Source: JAWVFM01 sp963841455 (GTDB lineage Bacteria > Actinomycetota > Thermoleophilia > Solirubrobacterales > 70-9). From it: a stretch of DNA of 64,000 bases. The translations under genes and the position numbers were made by a program. This document shows positions 8,901 through 16,822 of this stretch, in pieces. Location: assembly GCA_963841455.1 (NCBI GenBank), contig CAWJCU010000010.1, positions 4,678 through 68,677 on the forward strand, in the 5' to 3' direction. Below the pieces are notes generated by a model. That model worked only from the letters and a program-made list of their open reading frames with translations, searched no databases and was not told the origin of the DNA. The stretch's first letter is position 1; every line of letters begins with the position of its first letter.

Positions 8901-9614
8901 CTATGGCGCCGGCTCGGGCTCGGGAACAGCTTCGCCGGGATGCGAGGCGTCCTCGAACTCCCGAAACAGGCCCGTCACGAGAAAGGCCACCTGTTCGCCG
9001 ACGTCGACGGCGTTGTCGCCGATCCGCTCGATCGCGCGCGAGACCAGGAGCATCGTCATCGCCCACTCGCGCCGATCGGCGTCGTCGCCCAGCTCGAGCG
9101 CGAGCCTGAACGTCTCCTTGTTGAGGTTGTCGACGACATCATCGCGGCGCACCAGGTCGCGAGCCATGTCCACGTCGCGCTCGGCGAACGCCCGCCGCGC
9201 CTGCGTGATGAGGGTCCGGACCTGCTTGCCCATCGTCAGGAGGTTCTTGAGCATGTCCTCGTGCGCGGGCGGGTGATGCCCGGCGATGGGGATCATCTTG
9301 CAGATGTTCACGCACTGATCGCCCATCCGCTCGATGTTCTTCATCACGTGCAAGATCGCGGCGATCAGGCGGAGGTCCGTCGCCACCGGAGCCTGCGTGG
9401 CGAGCAGCGTGAGGATCGACTGGTGGATCTCGAGGTAGCGCCCGTCGATCACGTCGTCGTCGCCGATCACGAGCTCGGCCAACTCGATGTCTTGGTGCTG
9501 GACCGCCTCCATCGACCGGTCGAGCGCGACCGTGACGAGGTTGAGCCCGTCGAGGCCTCGCTCCTCGAGCCGGGCGAGCTCCTCGCGGAACTCGGCTCGC
9601 GTCTCCGTGGGCAT
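8901..9614 (-). CDS. phoU: phosphate transport regulator PhoU
   Basis: A 237-residue protein with two PhoU repeats of about 105 residues. Each carries the alpha-helical metal-binding signature (ATDLRLIAAILHVMKNIERMGD near residues 77-98 and MLLVSRAIERIGDNAVDVGE near 189-208). PhoU sits at the inner face of the Pst transporter and signals phosphate sufficiency to the histidine kinase. The ATG at 9614 shares one base with the pstB stop, so the two are translationally coupled. It is the last gene of pstS-pstC-pstA-pstB-phoU. The C-terminal 15 residues are Glu/Pro-rich. Confidence 0.93.
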   Translation of the reverse strand: MPTETRAEFREELARLEERGLDGLNLVTVALDRSMEAVQHQDIELAELVIGDDDVIDGRYLEIHQSILTLLATQAPVATDLRLIAAILHVMKNIERMGDQCVNICKMIPIAGHHPPAHEDMLKNLLTMGKQVRTLITQARRAFAERDVDMARDLVRRDDVVDNLNKETFRLALELGDDADRREWAMTMLLVSRAIERIGDNAVDVGEQVAFLVTGLFREFEDASHPGEAVPEPEPAP

Positions 9615-10519
9615 CAGCCGAACTTCCCGGTCACGTACTGCTCCGTCCGCTCGTCGCCCGGGTTGGTGAAGATCCTGTCGGTGTCGTCGACCTCGACCAG
9701 CTCGCCGGCCAGCATGAACGCAGTCGTGTCGGCGACGCGCGCGGCCTGCTGCATGTTGTGGGTGACGATGGCAATCGTGACCTTCTCCTTGAGCTCGCCG
9801 ATCAGCTCCTCGATCCGCAGCGTCGCAACCGGATCCAACGCCGAGCACGGCTCGTCCATCAGCAGCACCTCGGGCTCGACCGCCAGGGCGCGCGCGATGC
9901 AGAGCCGCTGCTGCTGACCACCTGAGAGCCCGACCCCCGGGCTGTCAAGGCGATCATGAACCTCGTCCCAAAGCCCGGCGCCGCGAAGCGCCTCGGGGAC
10001 GCGCTCGGCGATCTGGCCCCGAGGCGTACCCGTCAGCCTCAGGCCCGAGGCGACGTTGTCGAAGACCGACATCGTCGGGAACGGGTTCGGCTTCTGGAAG
10101 ACCATCCCGATCGTCCTTCGAACCCCGACGAGGTCAATACGAGGGTCGTATAGGTTCACCTCGTCGAGGAGGACCTTGCCCTCGGCCCGGGCGCTCGGAA
10201 TCTCCTCGTGCATGCGGTTGACGCACCGCACCATCGTCGACTTCCCACAGCCGGACGGGCCGATGATCGCGGTCACCCGGCTCGCCTCGAACGAGAGCGA
10301 GACGTCCTTGACCGCGTGGTTGGAGCCGTAGTACGCGTTGAGCCCCTCGAGGCGAACCCTGCCGACGCCGGCGGCGGGCGCCGATGCGTCGGGGGATGCA
10401 TCCCCCGACGGCTCGCCCGCATGCATCGCGCCCGTCGGTTGCGACTGCTCAGTTGTCCGGGGCTCGCTGTCTGTCATCGGCGGAGTCGGCGCGTCCGTCG
10501 CGCTGTCGCTTGGGTTCAC
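9614..10519 (-). CDS. pstB: phosphate ABC transporter ATPase PstB, intact copy
   Basis: A 301-residue ATPase of the phosphate importer. Walker A is GPSGCGKST, the Q-loop is MVFQKPNPFPTMSVFDN, the signature is LSGGQQQR and Walker B is VLLMDEPCSALDP, with VTHNMQQA after it. The start is a GTG at 10519 with AAGGAG seven bases upstream. This adds about 55 residues of Thr/Pro/Ala-rich, probably disordered sequence before the domain, longer than most PstB proteins. It overlaps phoU by one base and follows pstA by 40 bp. It has no frame problems, unlike copy 1. Confidence 0.95.
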   Translation of the reverse strand: MNPSDSATDAPTPPMTDSEPRTTEQSQPTGAMHAGEPSGDASPDASAPAAGVGRVRLEGLNAYYGSNHAVKDVSLSFEASRVTAIIGPSGCGKSTMVRCVNRMHEEIPSARAEGKVLLDEVNLYDPRIDLVGVRRTIGMVFQKPNPFPTMSVFDNVASGLRLTGTPRGQIAERVPEALRGAGLWDEVHDRLDSPGVGLSGGQQQRLCIARALAVEPEVLLMDEPCSALDPVATLRIEELIGELKEKVTIAIVTHNMQQAARVADTTAFMLAGELVEVDDTDRIFTNPGDERTEQYVTGKFG

Positions 10520-10559
10520 TTTAGGGCTCCTTGCGCGAGTGAAATGTTGGCGTTCTGTT

Positions 10560-11447
10560 TCATCCCCGCATGCGGCGCTGCGAGCGCGCGTAGAAGGCGC
10601 GCGCGACGATATTCAGCGCGAGGACGAAAAGAATCAGGATCAGGGCCGCCCCCCAAGCCTGGGTGTGGGCGAGGGGGTAGGGCTGCTCGGAGAGCTGGAA
10701 GATTGTGACCGGGATCGACGCAAGCGCCTGGCCGGGATCGGTGGAGACGTTATTGGAGGCGATCGAGCTGACGAACAGCAACGGTGCGGTCTCGCCCGCG
10801 ACCCTGGCCACGCCGAGGAGCGCTCCCGTCAGCAGGCCACCGGCGGCGGTGGGGATGATCACCCGGACGACCGTGCGCCATCGTGTGATGCCTAGCGCGT
10901 AGGCCGCCTCCCGAAGCTGCTCCGGGACCAGAGCGAGGACCTCCTGAGCGGTCCGCGCGACGATCGGCAGCATCACGATCGAGAGGGCGATCGCCCCCGC
11001 GTACCCGCTCTGTTGACCCCCGACGACGAGCAGCCCGTAGATGAAGATGCCCGTGATGATGGTCGGGACGCCGTTGAGGATGTCGAGTCCGAAGCGGACG
11101 GCGTTCGCCACTCGCAGCGGTGCGAATTCTTGCGTGAAGATGGCAACCAGGAGGCCGAGCGGCACCGCGATGGCCGTCGCGATTACGACCATGATCCCGC
11201 TGCCGACGATCGCATTCGCGATGCCCGTCCCGGCCTGGCCGAAGCTGCTCGTCGCACCCGTCTTGGTCAGGAAGTCGAGGTCGATCGCGCTGATTCCCTT
11301 GACGGCGACCGAGCCGACCACCAGGGCCAGGACCGCGACGGCGAGGATCGCGGCGATGGTCGAGGAGATCTCGACAAAGCGGTTGACACGGCGCCGGCGC
11401 CGGAGATTTCCTCCCTGCGAGTAGAGCGGGTGGGTGGCGGCGCTCAC
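10560..11447 (-). CDS. pstA: phosphate ABC transporter permease PstA, intact copy
   Basis: A 295-residue inner-membrane permease with six predicted helices. The cytoplasmic coupling loop REAAYALGITRWRTVVRVIIP (EAA motif) would contact PstB, followed by GGLLTGALLGVARVAGETAPLLF, a hallmark of PstA. The GTG at 11447 overlaps the pstC stop by four bases (GTGA), implying coupled translation. A basic N-terminus (RRRRRVNRF) precedes the first helix. Confidence 0.93.
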   Translation of the reverse strand: MSAATHPLYSQGGNLRRRRRVNRFVEISSTIAAILAVAVLALVVGSVAVKGISAIDLDFLTKTGATSSFGQAGTGIANAIVGSGIMVVIATAIAVPLGLLVAIFTQEFAPLRVANAVRFGLDILNGVPTIITGIFIYGLLVVGGQQSGYAGAIALSIVMLPIVARTAQEVLALVPEQLREAAYALGITRWRTVVRVIIPTAAGGLLTGALLGVARVAGETAPLLFVSSIASNNVSTDPGQALASIPVTIFQLSEQPYPLAHTQAWGAALILILFVLALNIVARAFYARSQRRMRG

Positions 11448-12415
11448 GGCGTCGCTCCCCGTACCGCCATCCGCCGAATAATCAGCCGAGCCGCGACATT
11501 GACGATCACGGCGAACACGAGGAGGATCGCTCCGAGGTAGAAGAGTGATGACGTGAGCAGCTCACTCGTCGCCCCCTGGAACTGCGACGCGATACGGCTC
11601 GCGAGGGTGTCGGCGGTGGCGAAGACCGAAGCGTGGATGCCGAGGCCGGCGCCGATCACCTGCGTGACCGCGATCGCCTCGCCGATGGCGCGGCCGAGCC
11701 CGAGGATGACGGCCCCGACGATACCCGGGCGCGAGTAGGGCAGGACGACGTTCCTGATCATCTCCCAGCGCGTCGCGCCGAGCGCGTACGCCGCCTCCTT
11801 GAGATCGCCGGGCACCGTTTCGAAGACCTCACGCGTCACCGAGGTGACGATTGGGAGCGCCATGATCGTGAGGATGATCGCGGCGGAAAGCAGCCCCAGC
11901 GCGGATGTGCTGCCGCTGAACAGCGGGATCCACCCGAGGACGCTCTGCAGCGCCGGCTCGATGGTGTTCTTCATCACGGGACCCAGGACGATGATCCCCC
12001 AGAGGCCGAGAATCACCGAGGGAATTGCCGCCAGCAGATCGACGAGGATCGCGACCGGACGCCGCATGCTGCGCGGCGCCAGCTCGGTCAGGAACAGGGC
12101 GATCGCGATCGACAGCGGCGTCGCCACCAGCAGCGCCAGAAACGACGTGACGACCGTTCCGTAGATGAAGCTCGCGGCGCCGAAGTTGCCGGCGACCGGG
12201 TTCCAGTCGCTGGTGGTGATGAAGCCGAAGCCAAACGTGGAGAAGGCCAGGCTCGAGCGGTGGAAGACCTCATACGCGATCGCAACGATGACGACGACCG
12301 AGATGAGCGCCGCGAGCGCCGAGAGCCCCTTCAGGGCCGGGTCGCCGATCCGATCGGCGAACGTCTTCCGGCTCGCTCCAGCCGGAAGGCTCGGGAGTGG
12401 CGAGGTGACAGCCAA
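11444..12415 (-). CDS. pstC: phosphate ABC transporter permease PstC, intact copy
   Basis: A 323-residue permease partner of PstA. It shows a cytoplasmic N-terminus, six hydrophobic helices, the segment PRSMRRPVAILVDLLAAIPSV, the coupling loop KEAAYALGATRWEMIRNVVLP and GLGRAIGEAIAVTQVIG, all typical of PstC. The pstS gene precedes it by 64 bp containing a very stable hairpin, which probably sets the ratio of binding protein to permease. Confidence 0.93.
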   Translation of the reverse strand: MAVTSPLPSLPAGASRKTFADRIGDPALKGLSALAALISVVVIVAIAYEVFHRSSLAFSTFGFGFITTSDWNPVAGNFGAASFIYGTVVTSFLALLVATPLSIAIALFLTELAPRSMRRPVAILVDLLAAIPSVILGLWGIIVLGPVMKNTIEPALQSVLGWIPLFSGSTSALGLLSAAIILTIMALPIVTSVTREVFETVPGDLKEAAYALGATRWEMIRNVVLPYSRPGIVGAVILGLGRAIGEAIAVTQVIGAGLGIHASVFATADTLASRIASQFQGATSELLTSSLFYLGAILLVFAVIVNVAARLIIRRMAVRGATP

Positions 12416-12436
12416 GGTGGGTCTGGACGAGGACGT

Positions 12437-12466
12437 CGGGGCCCGGGGAGTCTGCCCCGGGCCCCG
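12437..12466 (-). promoter_or_regulatory. 12-bp perfect stem-loop between pstS and pstC
   Basis: CGGGGCCCGGGG and CCCCGGGCCCCG pair perfectly around a six-base loop in the 64-bp gap between pstS and pstC. No T tract follows. In binding-protein-dependent operons, such hairpins commonly protect the upstream mRNA or attenuate readthrough, giving more binding protein than permease. That role is inferred here. Confidence 0.6.
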
Positions 12467-12478
12467 GAACGCTATGCC

Positions 12479-13534
12479 CTAGCTGCCGACGGTGTTCAGC
12501 GCCTTCTTGTCGTCACTGATCACCTGAGGCGGCATCTTGCCGTAGCCGAGCGACTCCGTGAACGACTGCCCGGGGCCGAGTGCGTAGGTGATGAACTTCT
12601 TGAGCGCATCGGCCTTCGAGGTGCTGTTGGGGACGATGACGTAGCTGAACGTCGAGTCCGGCCACGCGTTCGCCGCCGATGCCGGCGGGTCGACGATCGA
12701 CACGCCGCCGGGCGGGACGGACGTCGCCGTTGCCGCGGCGGCGTTGATCGCCGGGATCGTGGCCTTCGGGTAGTTGCCGGCCGCGTTCTGCTCGAGCGCG
12801 TAGTCGAACCCGTTCGAGTTCACGTACGCGACCGTCAGGTAGCCGATTCCTCCATCGGTGGAGGAGATTGCCGCCCCGACGCCGTCCGATCCGCTGGCAC
12901 CCTGGCCGGTCGGGAACTTCACGAGGGTCGAGGTCCCCACCTGCGACTTGAACTCGGGGCTCACGTGCGAGAGGTAATCCGTGAACGCGTACGTGTCGCC
13001 GGAGCCATCGGAGCGATAGATCGGCGTGATCTTCGTCGACGGCAGATTGACGCCGGGGTTGAGCTTGGCGATCTCCGGATCGTTCCAAGCCGTGATCTTT
13101 CCGAGGAACATGTCGGCCAGGACCGGGCCGGTGAGGTGGAGATTGTTCGGCGCGCCCTTGACGTTGTAGGCGGGGACGACCGCGGCCAGGACCCAGGGGA
13201 TCTGGACGACGCCCTTCGCCGCCTTGAGCTGGTCGGGCGTGAGAGGTGCGTCCGAGGCTCCGAAATCAACCGTTCGATTGGTGATCTGCTCGATTCCGCC
13301 ACCGGAGCCGATCGACCCGTAGGTGACCGTGTTGCCCGTCTTCGACGCGTAGTCCGACTGCCACTTCGACATCAGCGGCGCGATGAGCGTGCTGCCGGCA
13401 CCCGTCACAGGACCGCCGGACGATGAGCTCGAGGTCGAGCTCGAGCTCCCGCCGCCGCTGCTGCCGCAGGCGGCAAGTCCGATTGCCATCGTCGCGGCGC
13501 CGAGGACGGCCACGAGCGAGCGATGCTTGATCAC
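12479..13534 (-). CDS. pstS: phosphate-binding lipoprotein PstS, intact copy
   Basis: A 351-residue exported phosphate-binding protein. From a GTG at 13534 with AAGGAG seven bases upstream, the signal peptide runs to a lipobox (LAAC, Cys about residue 23). A Ser/Gly linker follows, then the mature fold: GAGSTLIAPLMSKWQSDYA, TYGSIGSGGGIEQI, VDFGASDAPLT and YRSDGSGDTYAFTDYL, which are the phosphate-contacting loops, and later GAAISSTDGGIGYL. An ATG at 13624 in frame would add 30 residues before the signal and run across the PHO box, so it is unlikely. Upstream, three 11-bp repeats form a PHO box. It is the first gene of the intact pst operon. Confidence 0.94.
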   Translation of the reverse strand: MIKHRSLVAVLGAATMAIGLAACGSSGGGSSSSTSSSSSGGPVTGAGSTLIAPLMSKWQSDYASKTGNTVTYGSIGSGGGIEQITNRTVDFGASDAPLTPDQLKAAKGVVQIPWVLAAVVPAYNVKGAPNNLHLTGPVLADMFLGKITAWNDPEIAKLNPGVNLPSTKITPIYRSDGSGDTYAFTDYLSHVSPEFKSQVGTSTLVKFPTGQGASGSDGVGAAISSTDGGIGYLTVAYVNSNGFDYALEQNAAGNYPKATIPAINAAAATATSVPPGGVSIVDPPASAANAWPDSTFSYVIVPNSTSKADALKKFITYALGPGQSFTESLGYGKMPPQVISDDKKALNTVGS

Positions 13535-13621
13535 AAGCGTCTCCTTGTTTGATTTCAGGAAGAGCGGCCGAGCAAGGCCGACGGCGGCACGTTCCCACCG
13601 ACGGCTCCGGAGTTTGTTATC

Positions 13622-13654
13622 CACCTGTAGCTCACTTGTGAACAGCCGGTGAAG
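13622..13654 (-). promoter_or_regulatory. PHO box: three 11-bp direct repeats upstream of pstS
   Basis: On the minus strand three contiguous 11-bp units begin CTTCACC, GTTCACA and AGCTACA, with the strongest match to the actinobacterial GTTCACC PHO consensus in this window. They end about 88 bp before the pstS GTG, a usual position for an activator site. The same region lies about 80 bp upstream of the divergent winged-helix gene, so control may be shared. Confidence 0.65.
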
Positions 13655-13735
13655 GGCCGAGAGCTACCGAGGTGCGACGCAGTCTTTACGAGAAGGTAAC
13701 TCGCGCCCTCGTGCGTGCTGTAAGCCTCACGATTC

Positions 13736-14218
13736 GTGAAGCCTCAGCGGGGACTGGGAGCCAACAATCCGTTGCCGGACTACGACGACGGCAGGCTCGT
13801 CGTGCGGCCCGCGGACTACATCGCGATCGCCGACGGGGCGCTCTTGCGCCTGAAGCCGCGCGAGCTCGGCCTGCTGGCGGCCCTGGCGAGCGAGGGCGAC
13901 CGGATCGTCACCCGCGAGGAGCTCCTGCAGAAGGTCTGGGACGTCGAGGAGAAGATCGCCTCGAGGGCCGTCGACGCCTGCGTGGCGAGGCTACGGGCGG
14001 TGCTCAGCGCGGCGATGCCCGACCTGCGCTACATCCATACGCACGCGCGGATCGGCTACCGCTTCGGTCAGGAGCGGCTCGCAGCCGAGGCGGCGGCTAC
14101 CGAGGCGGGCGTCGAGTCTCCGGGCACCTCGGTTGGGTCGCCTGCGACCGGCTCCCGCCGGACCGCCGCCGGTACCTCGGCGGCGTCGGGCGAGATCGCC
14201 TCGGCCTCGAACCTGTAG
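13736..14218 (+). CDS. receiver-less OmpR/PhoB-type winged-helix DNA-binding protein
   Basis: A 160-residue protein with only the winged-helix effector domain: LKPRELGLLAALASEGDRIVTREELLQKVWD (recognition region), AVDACVARLRAVL and RYIHTHARIGYRF, about residues 38-115. No receiver domain or phospho-acceptor precedes it. The start is uncertain: GTG at 13736 has no ribosome site, while TTG at 13772 has GGGAG ten bases upstream. The last 45 residues overlap the 3' end of the convergent response regulator and are low-complexity, so the true C-terminus may be nearer 14085. It diverges from pstS over a shared PHO box, suggesting a role in phosphate control. Confidence 0.7.
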   Translation: MKPQRGLGANNPLPDYDDGRLVVRPADYIAIADGALLRLKPRELGLLAALASEGDRIVTREELLQKVWDVEEKIASRAVDACVARLRAVLSAAMPDLRYIHTHARIGYRFGQERLAAEAAATEAGVESPGTSVGSPATGSRRTAAGTSAASGEIASASNL

Positions 14219-14901
14219 CCGATCCCGAAGTGGGTGTGGATGTACCGCCAGCCGGGCGAGTGCTGCTGCAACTTCGAGCGCAGCTTCCGCACGAAGACGT
14301 CGACCGACCGGTCGCCATGCGCCATCGCGTACCCCCAGACCCGCTGGTAGATGTCCTCGCGCTCGAGCACACGCCCGCTGGCGTCGGCGAGCGTTTGCAT
14401 CAGCTCGAACTCGCGCCGCGTGAGCCCGAGTGGCTTCGTCGCCACGTAGGCCTCGAACTGGTCGGCGCGGATCTCGAGCTCGCCGGCGACCACGGGGCCG
14501 ATGTCGCCTCGGGCCTCTCCGCGCCGATGGCGCCGCACGACCGCCTCGAGCCTCGCGATCACCTCCTCGGGGTGGCACGGCTTGTTGACCCAGTCGTCCG
14601 CCCCGAGCCGCAGGCCGCGCACCCGCTGCGCAACGGTCCCGCCCTGGGTGCAGACGACGATGCCCAGGCCGGGCATCATCCCGCAGATCCGCTCGAGGAA
14701 ATCCCAGCCGAACGGCTCGATCGCCGATAGGTCGACGAGGATCGCGTTCAGCTTCATCACCGCGAGCTCCTCCGGCGGCACCGGGCCGGAGAAGATCCGG
14801 TACTCCCAGCCCGCGCCGCCGAGCCGCTTCGCGAGCACGCGAAGGAAGCCGGAATCGGTGTCGATGACTGCGAGGCGGGGTGTGCCTGGTGTCGGGCTCA
14901 T
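14068..14901 (-). CDS. response regulator, PhoB/PhoP/RegX3-like
   Basis: A 277-residue two-domain regulator. The receiver domain (residues about 10-125) shows the acidic pair in VIDTDS, a phospho-acceptor Asp in AILVDLSAIEP and the conserved Lys in WVNKPCHPEE. The winged helix (about 155-250) has LTRREFELMQTLADASGRVL, EDIYQRVWG, SVDVFVRKLRSKL and RYIHTHFGIGYRFE. A 25-residue Ala/Pro tail ends it. The adjacent PHO box and pst operon suggest it is the phosphate-response regulator. No sensor kinase is seen in the window, so it may be orphan or encoded elsewhere. Identity as PhoP versus RegX3 is not resolved. Confidence 0.85.
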   Translation of the reverse strand: MSPTPGTPRLAVIDTDSGFLRVLAKRLGGAGWEYRIFSGPVPPEELAVMKLNAILVDLSAIEPFGWDFLERICGMMPGLGIVVCTQGGTVAQRVRGLRLGADDWVNKPCHPEEVIARLEAVVRRHRRGEARGDIGPVVAGELEIRADQFEAYVATKPLGLTRREFELMQTLADASGRVLEREDIYQRVWGYAMAHGDRSVDVFVRKLRSKLQQHSPGWRYIHTHFGIGYRFEAEAISPDAAEVPAAVRREPVAGDPTEVPGDSTPASVAAASAASRS

Positions 14902-14974
14902 CTCAGGGCCTGCGCGAACACGGCACGCGCGGTCAAGCGCATCGTAGCCGGGCGCCCCGATGCGACGTTCGGCC

Positions 14975-14996
14975 CTTCACAGGACATTCACAGGCG
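14975..14996 (+). promoter_or_regulatory. PHO box: two 11-bp direct repeats upstream of the response regulator
   Basis: Two exact-spaced 11-bp units start CTTCACAGG and ATTCACAGG. They lie 74 bp upstream of the regulator start, suggesting autoregulation, although the unit direction points away from that gene. The rest of 14902-15159 shows no gene I can support. A looser pair (CTTTACC, GCTCACG) lies near 15048-15069. Confidence 0.55.
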
Positions 14997-15159
14997 GAAT
15001 TCCCGCAATCTCGGTTGTTTCGCGGCGCGCTGCCGGAGGTTCTCCGGATCTTTACCCACGGCTCACGCCGGGAGCGCAGACTGCTCGCCACGAGATCCTC
15101 TCTCGTGCGCGCGCGGCCTCAACTCCCTGCCCCGGGCCGCGCGCCTCTTCTTCAGACAC

Positions 15160-15187
15160 CGGACGCCCGCCTTGGAGCGGGCGTCCG
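15160..15187 (-). terminator. strong hairpin after uppP
   Basis: GGACGCCCGC and GCGGGCGTCC pair perfectly (extended by one C-G) around a six-base loop, six bases beyond the uppP stop. The T run is short, but the stem stability and position support termination or 3'-end protection. Confidence 0.6.
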
Positions 15188-15192
15188 TGCTT

Positions 15193-16062
15193 TCAGTCGA
15201 GAGCGAACACGATCGAGCAGAGCACGCCCGCGCAGATGCAGTAGACGCCGAACGGCGTCAGGCGGTTGGTCTGGAAGAACCGCAGCAGGAACTTGATCGC
15301 GAACAGGGTCGCCACGGCGGCGAAGATCGCCGCGACCAGGGCCTGTCCGCGAACCCCGTCTCCCGCGCTTCCGAAGAGGTCCGGAAGCTTGAGGACCGCT
15401 GCGGCGCCGATGATCGGCGTGGCGAGAAGGAACGAGTAGCGGGCCGCGTCCTCGTTCGAGAGGCCGAACAGGAGCCCGCCGCCCATCGTGATCCCCGATC
15501 GCGAGATCCCGGGAATGAGGGCGGCGGCCTGCGCCGTCCCGACCCCGAACGCCTCGCCCCACGTGAGCTTCGCGATTCGCGCGTCGGAGTCACCCTTCCA
15601 ATCGTCGGGGGCGGGAGCCCTCGCGCGCCAGCGCTCGAACAGAAGCAAAAGGAACCCGTTGACGATCAGGAAAGCAGCCGCCGCGGAGGCCGAGGCGAAG
15701 AGCGAGCGCAGCGAGTGCTCCAACAGGAGGCCGAGGAGCCCCGCCGGAATGGTGCCGATCACGAGCAGCCAGCCGAGCTTGGCGTCGACGTCGTCGGCGC
15801 GGATCTCGCGGTCGCGAAGCGATCGGCCCAGCCCGCGAAAGATGCGCATCCAGTCCTTGAAGAAGAAGACGAACAGCACGATCGCCGTCGCGAGGTGCGT
15901 CGCGACCAGGAACGCCAGGAAGTAGTCGGCGTTCTGGTGGATGTTCCAGCCGAGCAGGTGCGGGATGACGACCGCGTGGCCAAGGCTCGAGATCGGGAAT
16001 GGCTCGGCCAGCCCCTGCACGATGCCGAGGATGATCGATTGGAAGTATGAGATCGGGTCCAT
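15193..16062 (-). CDS. uppP: undecaprenyl-diphosphatase UppP/BacA
   Basis: A 289-residue polytopic membrane enzyme that recycles undecaprenyl pyrophosphate to the lipid carrier used for cell-wall synthesis. It also causes bacitracin resistance when abundant. The conserved first motif (GIVQGLAEPFPISSLGHAVV, residues 13-32) carries the catalytic Glu/Ser/His pattern, and the second motif (LIPGISRSGITMGGGLL) carries the Ser/Arg pair. Length and helix number fit the family. ATG at 16062. A small two-helix membrane gene precedes it on the same strand. Confidence 0.93.
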   Translation of the reverse strand: MDPISYFQSIILGIVQGLAEPFPISSLGHAVVIPHLLGWNIHQNADYFLAFLVATHLATAIVLFVFFFKDWMRIFRGLGRSLRDREIRADDVDAKLGWLLVIGTIPAGLLGLLLEHSLRSLFASASAAAAFLIVNGFLLLLFERWRARAPAPDDWKGDSDARIAKLTWGEAFGVGTAQAAALIPGISRSGITMGGGLLFGLSNEDAARYSFLLATPIIGAAAVLKLPDLFGSAGDGVRGQALVAAIFAAVATLFAIKFLLRFFQTNRLTPFGVYCICAGVLCSIVFALD

Positions 16063-16074
16063 GGGGATTGGCGC

Positions 16075-16309
16075 TCAGGCGCTCCGGCTCTCGCGCGGCC
16101 CGCTCTTGAACCAGGCAAAGACGAAGCAGGCCAGGCCGAGCACGAACGCCGCAATGCCGTGCTTCACGTGGTGCTCGCTGTCGCCCGCCTGATGGCCGGG
16201 AAAGAACGACGGCAGGGAGCTTGCCGGTTCCGCCCAAGTAGATGACCGCGACGATCATGAGGACGATGCCCGCGGCGACCGCGAGGAGGATCCAGGTGCG
16301 TGAGCTCAT
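16075..16309 (-). pseudogene. small two-helix membrane protein before uppP, one frameshift
   Basis: From an ATG at 16309 the protein reads SSRTWILLAVAAGIVLMIVA (first helix) and IYLGGTGKLP. The frame then breaks near 16215. In the next frame it continues SFFPGHQAGDSEHHVKHGIA, a second helix AFVLGLACFVFAWF, and ends in SRSA at 16075. The two parts make a coherent protein of about 77 residues with a His-containing loop between two helices. A single indel separates them, so it is probably a functional small gene with a sequence error. Function unknown. It is 12 bp from uppP and likely co-transcribed. Confidence 0.5.
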
Positions 16310-16370
16310 GGGGCCGGGGCGAGCACCGCGCGGCACCTTAGAGGAAGCTGCCCGTTGTAGAGTTCGCCGG

Positions 16371-16634
16371 GTGAGGGGACGCCTCGCCCGTCTCAGCCTC
16401 CTCGTCGCCGCCGCCGCGGTGCTACTCCTGTGCGCAGCTCCCTCGGCGCTCGCCGCTGACGGAATCGGGACCGGCGGCCCCACCGACGACCGCAAGGTCA
16501 CCTACTGGGCGTTCGGCGTGATGGTCTTCTTCACGCTCTTCGTGATCATCGGCGCCTTCATCCAGAGCCGGCTCGAGGGCCGCAAGGAGCGCCTTCGCAG
16601 CGAGCTCGAGCGGGTCCACCGCCCGGGACCGTAG
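16371..16634 (+). CDS. small exported membrane protein
   Basis: From a GTG at 16371 the 87-residue product has a basic start, a signal-like helix ending CAAPSALAADG, a short Gly/Thr linker, a second helix (YWAFGVMVFFTLFVIIGAFI) and a charged tail rich in Arg and Glu. This is the layout of a cleaved-signal, single-pass membrane protein with a cytoplasmic tail. It diverges from the small gene before uppP with about 60 bp between starts. Function unknown. The following 16635-16822 stretch contains repeats of CTTGGCG but no gene. Confidence 0.55.
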   Translation: MRGRLARLSLLVAAAAVLLLCAAPSALAADGIGTGGPTDDRKVTYWAFGVMVFFTLFVIIGAFIQSRLEGRKERLRSELERVHRPGP

Positions 16635-16822
16635 GCCAGGCGCCTTGGCGCTTGGCGCTTCGCTTGTCACCTAGAGGAGGGCGGCTCCGGCCGCGATTTC
16701 GCGTTCGTTGAGTGGTTGTAGTTGCTATGGCGACCAAAATCCCGCAACGAATGGGCTTTGGCGGCCGCCGTTGTCAACCCCCTCCCCAACCAGCCCAAAC
16801 CACGCGACATAGCATTCCCACC

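Noticed and set aside
14880..15296. Plus-strand ORFs in the gap after the response-regulator gene
   Set aside because: No ribosome site, no domain, and they overlap the terminator and the end of uppP. Chance open frames in GC-rich DNA.
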